Assembly (NCBI GenBank): GCA_038257015.1
Contig: JBBSJS010000004.1
Span: 1 to 32,895 of the forward strand
Source: UBA920 sp038257015
GTDB lineage: Bacteria > Patescibacteriota > Doudnabacteria > UBA920
Reading direction: 5' to 3'
Length of the DNA: 32,895 nucleotides
Positions 30,648 through 32,895 of this stretch are shown here, in pieces; position 1 is the stretch's first letter, and every line of letters begins with the position of its first letter. The notes below the pieces were generated by a model. That model was not told the origin of the DNA, made no database searches, and saw nothing but the letters and a program-made list of their open reading frames with translations. Made by a program: the position numbers and the translations under genes.

Positions 30648-30663
30648 TAATCAAAAGATACTG

Positions 30664-30669
30664 TATAAT
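30664..30669 (+). promoter_or_regulatory. -10 box of the ywbE-like gene, leaderless type
   Basis: TATAAT at 30664-30669, then exactly 6 nt to ATG 30676. TG directly precedes the box, without the usual 1-nt gap. No clear -35. Confidence 0.65.
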
Positions 30670-30675
30670 AACTTT

Positions 30676-30873
30676 ATGAATGGACAAAATAGAGCCAATA
30701 TTAGAGAGGGACTGGAAGTGGAGATTGTACTGAAGCAGGACCAGCGCTCAGGCCAGTTGACGCGCGGATTTGTGGAAGATATTCTCACCAGCTCGTCATT
30801 TCACCCGCATGGCATTAAAGTAAGACTTGAAAGCGGGGAAGTGGGTCGCGTGCAAAATGTTATAGGAGAATAA
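30676..30873 (+). CDS. ywbE: YwbE family small protein (DUF2196)
   Basis: 65 residues, the full family length. RANIREGLEVEIVLKQDQRS, then GQLTRGFVEDILTSSSFHPH and GIKVRLESGEVGRVQNVIGE, match the conserved YwbE pattern almost throughout. The family is small, beta-rich, widespread and without an established function; the HPHGIKVRL block is its hallmark. It diverges from the acidic unknown gene and is followed by repeat DNA. Confidence 0.9.
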   Translation: MNGQNRANIREGLEVEIVLKQDQRSGQLTRGFVEDILTSSSFHPHGIKVRLESGEVGRVQNVIGE

Positions 30874-30881
30874 CAGGTAGA

Positions 30882-31013
30882 TGTCATCTGAGCAATCATG
30901 TGCAAATCTTTGCCATCCTGAGCGAGAATCCTCGACAAGCTCGGAATGACATAACACCCCAACTGCCATCCTAAACGAAGCTACTGCCATCCTGAGCGAA
31001 GTCGAAGGATCTC
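30882..31013. repeat. GTCATCCTGAGC repeat cluster, right of the 30676 gene
   Basis: 30882-30925 matches 30015-30059 (including AGCAATCATG-GCAAATCT). 30924-30950 is the GATTCCTCGACAAGC type in inverted orientation. Then come a decayed copy (30964-30981) and a full copy with GTCGAAGGATCTC (30985-31013). Confidence 0.8.
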
Positions 31014-31061
31014 AAAAAACTTCGACCTGACCTTTATTCAAGCAACTAATTAAATAGCAAA

Positions 31062-32102
31062 ATGAAATCTTTCCAAAAACTTAGCAAACTAAATAAAGGT
31101 GATAAGGTGGGAATTGTGTCACCATCTTTCGCAGCTCCAGGGATGTGGCCTTATATGCATGAGCTTGGTTTATCGCGCTTACGTGAAGTGTTTAATCTTG
31201 AGCCGGTAGACTTTCCGGTAACTGCAAAACTTGGCGCTAGTTGGCAGGAGCGAGCTAAAGATTTAGAAACAGCCTTTGGTGATGAGAGTATAAAAGCGGT
31301 AATCAGTTCTTTGGGAGGCAACGACCAAGTCACTTATATTAAATATTTATCACCGGGAGTGTTTGTGAAAAATCCTAAACCGTATTTTGGTTTTAGCGAC
31401 AACACTCACTTTATGAACTTTCTTTGGCTTAACGGCGTGCCAAGTTATTATGGTGGTGCGTTGTTTGCTCAGTTTGCGATGCAAGGAAAGATGGACGAGT
31501 TCACAGTAAATTATTTAAACAAAGCGTTGTTTGAAGGTGGCGAAGTTGAATTAACATCTAGTCCGGTTTTTAATGACATCGGTTTGCAATGGAACGACCC
31601 AGAAACCATCAACCAAACTCGGCAGTATGAACCAAACGATTCCTGGTATTGGGATGGTGATATGGACGCAGAAGGAATCACTTGGGGCGGATGTTTAGAA
31701 TCTATAGATGAAATTCTTCGTCACGGCGTTGCTATACCAAGTCTTGAAGATTTTGAAAATGTTGTGTTGTTTTTAGAAACTTCCGAAGAAGTTCCGAGCG
31801 CTGATTATGTTCGTCGTGTGCTTCGAGCGTTGGGAGAGCGGGGAATTTTGGAAAGAGTAAAAGCGGTGTTAGTCGGACGACCAAAGGCGTGGCATTTTGG
31901 AAATGAAAAATCACCTGGTGAGAAAAAAGCTTATCGAGAGCAACAGCGAGAAGTATTTTTGGAAGTTGTTCGCAAGTACAACGAGAGTGCGCCGATTGTT
32001 CAGAATATGGACTTTGGTCACACTGATCCACAAATATGTTTACCCTACGGTGATAAAGCCAGAGTTGTGTCCTCTGACAAGAAAGTTTTCGTTGAGTTTT
32101 AG
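31062..32102 (+). CDS. S66 family peptidase (LD-carboxypeptidase/MccF-like)
   Basis: 346 residues. KLNKGDKVGIVSPSFAAPG opens the family fold; SSLGGNDQV lies in the next conserved strand. The catalytic triad is visible: Ser112 in the nucleophile elbow GFSDNT, Glu213 in WGGCLESI and His320 in FGHTDPQ. S66 enzymes either trim the terminal D-Ala from peptidoglycan tetrapeptides (LdcA) or hydrolyse acyl-AMP-type compounds such as microcin C (MccF). The extended middle part (YEPNDSWYWDGDMDAEGITW) is more like the MccF branch, so detoxification or peptide hydrolysis is possible. No signal peptide, so it is cytosolic. A weak -10-like TTAAAT ends 6 nt before the ATG. Confidence 0.92.
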   Translation: MKSFQKLSKLNKGDKVGIVSPSFAAPGMWPYMHELGLSRLREVFNLEPVDFPVTAKLGASWQERAKDLETAFGDESIKAVISSLGGNDQVTYIKYLSPGVFVKNPKPYFGFSDNTHFMNFLWLNGVPSYYGGALFAQFAMQGKMDEFTVNYLNKALFEGGEVELTSSPVFNDIGLQWNDPETINQTRQYEPNDSWYWDGDMDAEGITWGGCLESIDEILRHGVAIPSLEDFENVVLFLETSEEVPSADYVRRVLRALGERGILERVKAVLVGRPKAWHFGNEKSPGEKKAYREQQREVFLEVVRKYNESAPIVQNMDFGHTDPQICLPYGDKARVVSSDKKVFVEF

Positions 32103-32125
32103 TGTTAGCTGAAATGAAAAAGTAA

Positions 32126-32197
32126 CCCCGGAGGCCGCGTAGGGCCATCCGGGGTCTAAACCCGCGTTAAGATTGTGAGCAATCCCGCGGGTTTTTT
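32126..32197 (+). terminator. Double hairpin terminator after the S66 gene
   Basis: Hairpin 1: CCCCGGA (32126-32132) with TCCGGGG (32148-32154), enclosing GGCC/GGCC. Hairpin 2: CCCGCG (32161-32166) with CGCGGG (32186-32191) and an inner GATTG-tgag-CAATC stem, followed by six T (32192-32197). Hairpin 2 with its T-tract is the terminator; hairpin 1 may stabilise the 3' end. Confidence 0.9.
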
Positions 32198-32272
32198 GCT
32201 TTGTTTAAAGCTCGTTTTACGCATACTTAAAGAAATATTAAAATTAACCTAAAGTTTAACTCAACCAAAGCA

Positions 32273-32620
32273 ATGTCAGATATAAATGAATTAACTGAAA
32301 AGATAGTAAAATTTCGTGATGATCGTGACTGGAAACAGTTCCATAATCCCAAAGATTTAGCATTGTCATTATTACTAGAAGCTGCAGAGGTGCTGGAACA
32401 TTTTCAATGGAAGAGTGAAAATGAAATCAAGGAATATCTAGAAAAGAATAAATCTGACATTGCCGATGAATTAGCCGACACTCTATATTGGATACTATTA
32501 ATGAGCAACGACTTAGATATAGATATCAGAAAGTCTTTGGATGAGAAACTGAAGAAAAATTCTGAGAAGTATCCAATCCATAAATCAAAAGGAAATCACA
32601 CTAAGTATAATCAACTCTAG
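32273..32620 (+). CDS. MazG-like nucleotide pyrophosphohydrolase (RS21-C6/DCTPP1 type)
   Basis: 115 residues, all-alpha. The metal-binding motifs are E36-x-x-E39 (LLLEAAEVLEHFQW) and E66-x-x-D69 (DIADELADTLYW), the diagnostic ExxE...ExxD pattern. RDWKQFHNPKDLALSL is the conserved N-terminal block of the dCTP pyrophosphatase branch. Enzymes of this type hydrolyse dNTPs, often non-canonical or dCTP, to dNMP and pyrophosphate, cleaning the nucleotide pool. No Shine-Dalgarno is seen; the next gene starts 9 nt downstream, so they may be co-transcribed. Confidence 0.93.
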   Translation: MSDINELTEKIVKFRDDRDWKQFHNPKDLALSLLLEAAEVLEHFQWKSENEIKEYLEKNKSDIADELADTLYWILLMSNDLDIDIRKSLDEKLKKNSEKYPIHKSKGNHTKYNQL

Positions 32621-32629
32621 TTATTAGTT

Positions 32630-32895
32630 ATGGCTAATATTCATAAATTTCTATACAATCGAGAGCATTTTCACAAGATTAAATCTCTTGGATATTCTGA
32701 TAACTGGCCTGTGGTGTACTTAATTGAGGATGGGAAAGAGATGTACATTGGTCAGACTACAAACCTTTACGCTAGGAGTAATCAACATTATATTAACCCG
32801 GACCGTCAAAGGTTGGATTATATTCACGTTTTACATGACGAGGAATATAATCTATCTGCTACAAATGATATTGAGTCATTGCTAATTCAACATGC
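32630..32895 (+). CDS. GIY-YIG domain protein, 3' end outside window
   Basis: My translation from ATG 32630 gives 88 codons running off the edge. VVYLIEDGKEMYIGQTTNLY (V29-Y30-L31 and Y39-I40-G41) is a GIY-YIG motif; Arg49 and His53 (YARSNQH) follow and Glu81 (DIESLL) fits the metal-binding Glu. The spacing and the context (DNWPVVYLIEDGKE, NLSATNDIESLLIQ) resemble the nuclease domain found in front of DUF2075 helicases, where it precedes a long SF1-like ATPase. That fusion cannot be confirmed here. It starts 9 nt after the MazG-like gene. Confidence 0.82.
   Translation, partial: MANIHKFLYNREHFHKIKSLGYSDNWPVVYLIEDGKEMYIGQTTNLYARSNQHYINPDRQRLDYIHVLHDEEYNLSATNDIESLLIQH

Overview
The window looks like chromosomal DNA from a small-genome, moderately AT-rich bacterium, most likely a member of the Candidate Phyla Radiation (Patescibacteria). 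Reasons: intergenic families of short palindromic repeats of the CATTCCCGCGAAAGCGGGAAT and GTCATCCTGAGCGAAGTCGAAGGATCTC types, common in such genomes; a dense load of cell-surface glycan and secreted-protein genes; many small lineage-specific genes; and conserved genes that mostly lack Shine-Dalgarno sequences. TGA is used as a stop codon, so the code appears standard. No rRNA marker is present and I cannot place the class.

Layout. 1-4609: the start of a GT-C type membrane glycosyltransferase (minus strand, runs off the left edge), then a small membrane protein, a membrane-embedded GT2 synthase and a WecA/TagO-like phosphosugar transferase in one plus-strand operon. 4700-5547: an unrecognised gene and rplU. 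5787-8953: a complete dTDP-rhamnose operon on the minus strand in the order rmlB-rmlC-rmlD-rmlA. 9034-9732: a single-TM unknown protein. 9832-13338: two overlapping GT2 genes, then a membrane-anchored sortase. 13339-14228: a repeat-filled gap, tandem promoters and a long structured leader feeding a secreted cysteine-containing protein (14229), followed by a second secreted Tyr/Asn/Gln-rich protein (15504). 16459-23347: a dolichol-phosphate-mannose-synthase-like GT2, a secreted subtilase, a secreted lysozyme-like protein carrying the same C-terminal surface repeat, a Wzx-like flippase and a small nucleotidyltransferase. 23420-26270: an unknown gene, an ECF sigma factor and its probable membrane anti-sigma partner. 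26697-32895: rhodanese, TspO, a HigBA-like toxin-antitoxin pair, a Pif1-like helicase, an acidic unknown gene, a YwbE-like gene, an S66 carboxypeptidase, a MazG-like pyrophosphohydrolase and the start of a GIY-YIG protein. Repeat-rich gaps separate several of these blocks.

How it works together. The first 23 kb reads as a cell-envelope locus: lipid-linked glycan initiation (WecA-like), a rhamnose donor (Rml), extension (GT2, GT-C), flipping (Wzx-like), and enzymes acting on the outside (sortase, subtilase, lysozyme-like protein), with an ECF sigma/anti-sigma pair nearby that could sense envelope state.

The most notable pattern is in expression signals. At least eight genes, almost all conserved, have a -10 box (usually extended, TGnTANNNT) exactly 6 nt before the ATG, which predicts leaderless mRNAs. 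In contrast, six unrecognised, monocistronic genes each have a strong Shine-Dalgarno and their own intrinsic terminator. One of these six has a roughly 225-nt leader that can fold into mutually exclusive hairpins. These two points are the best candidates for something undescribed.
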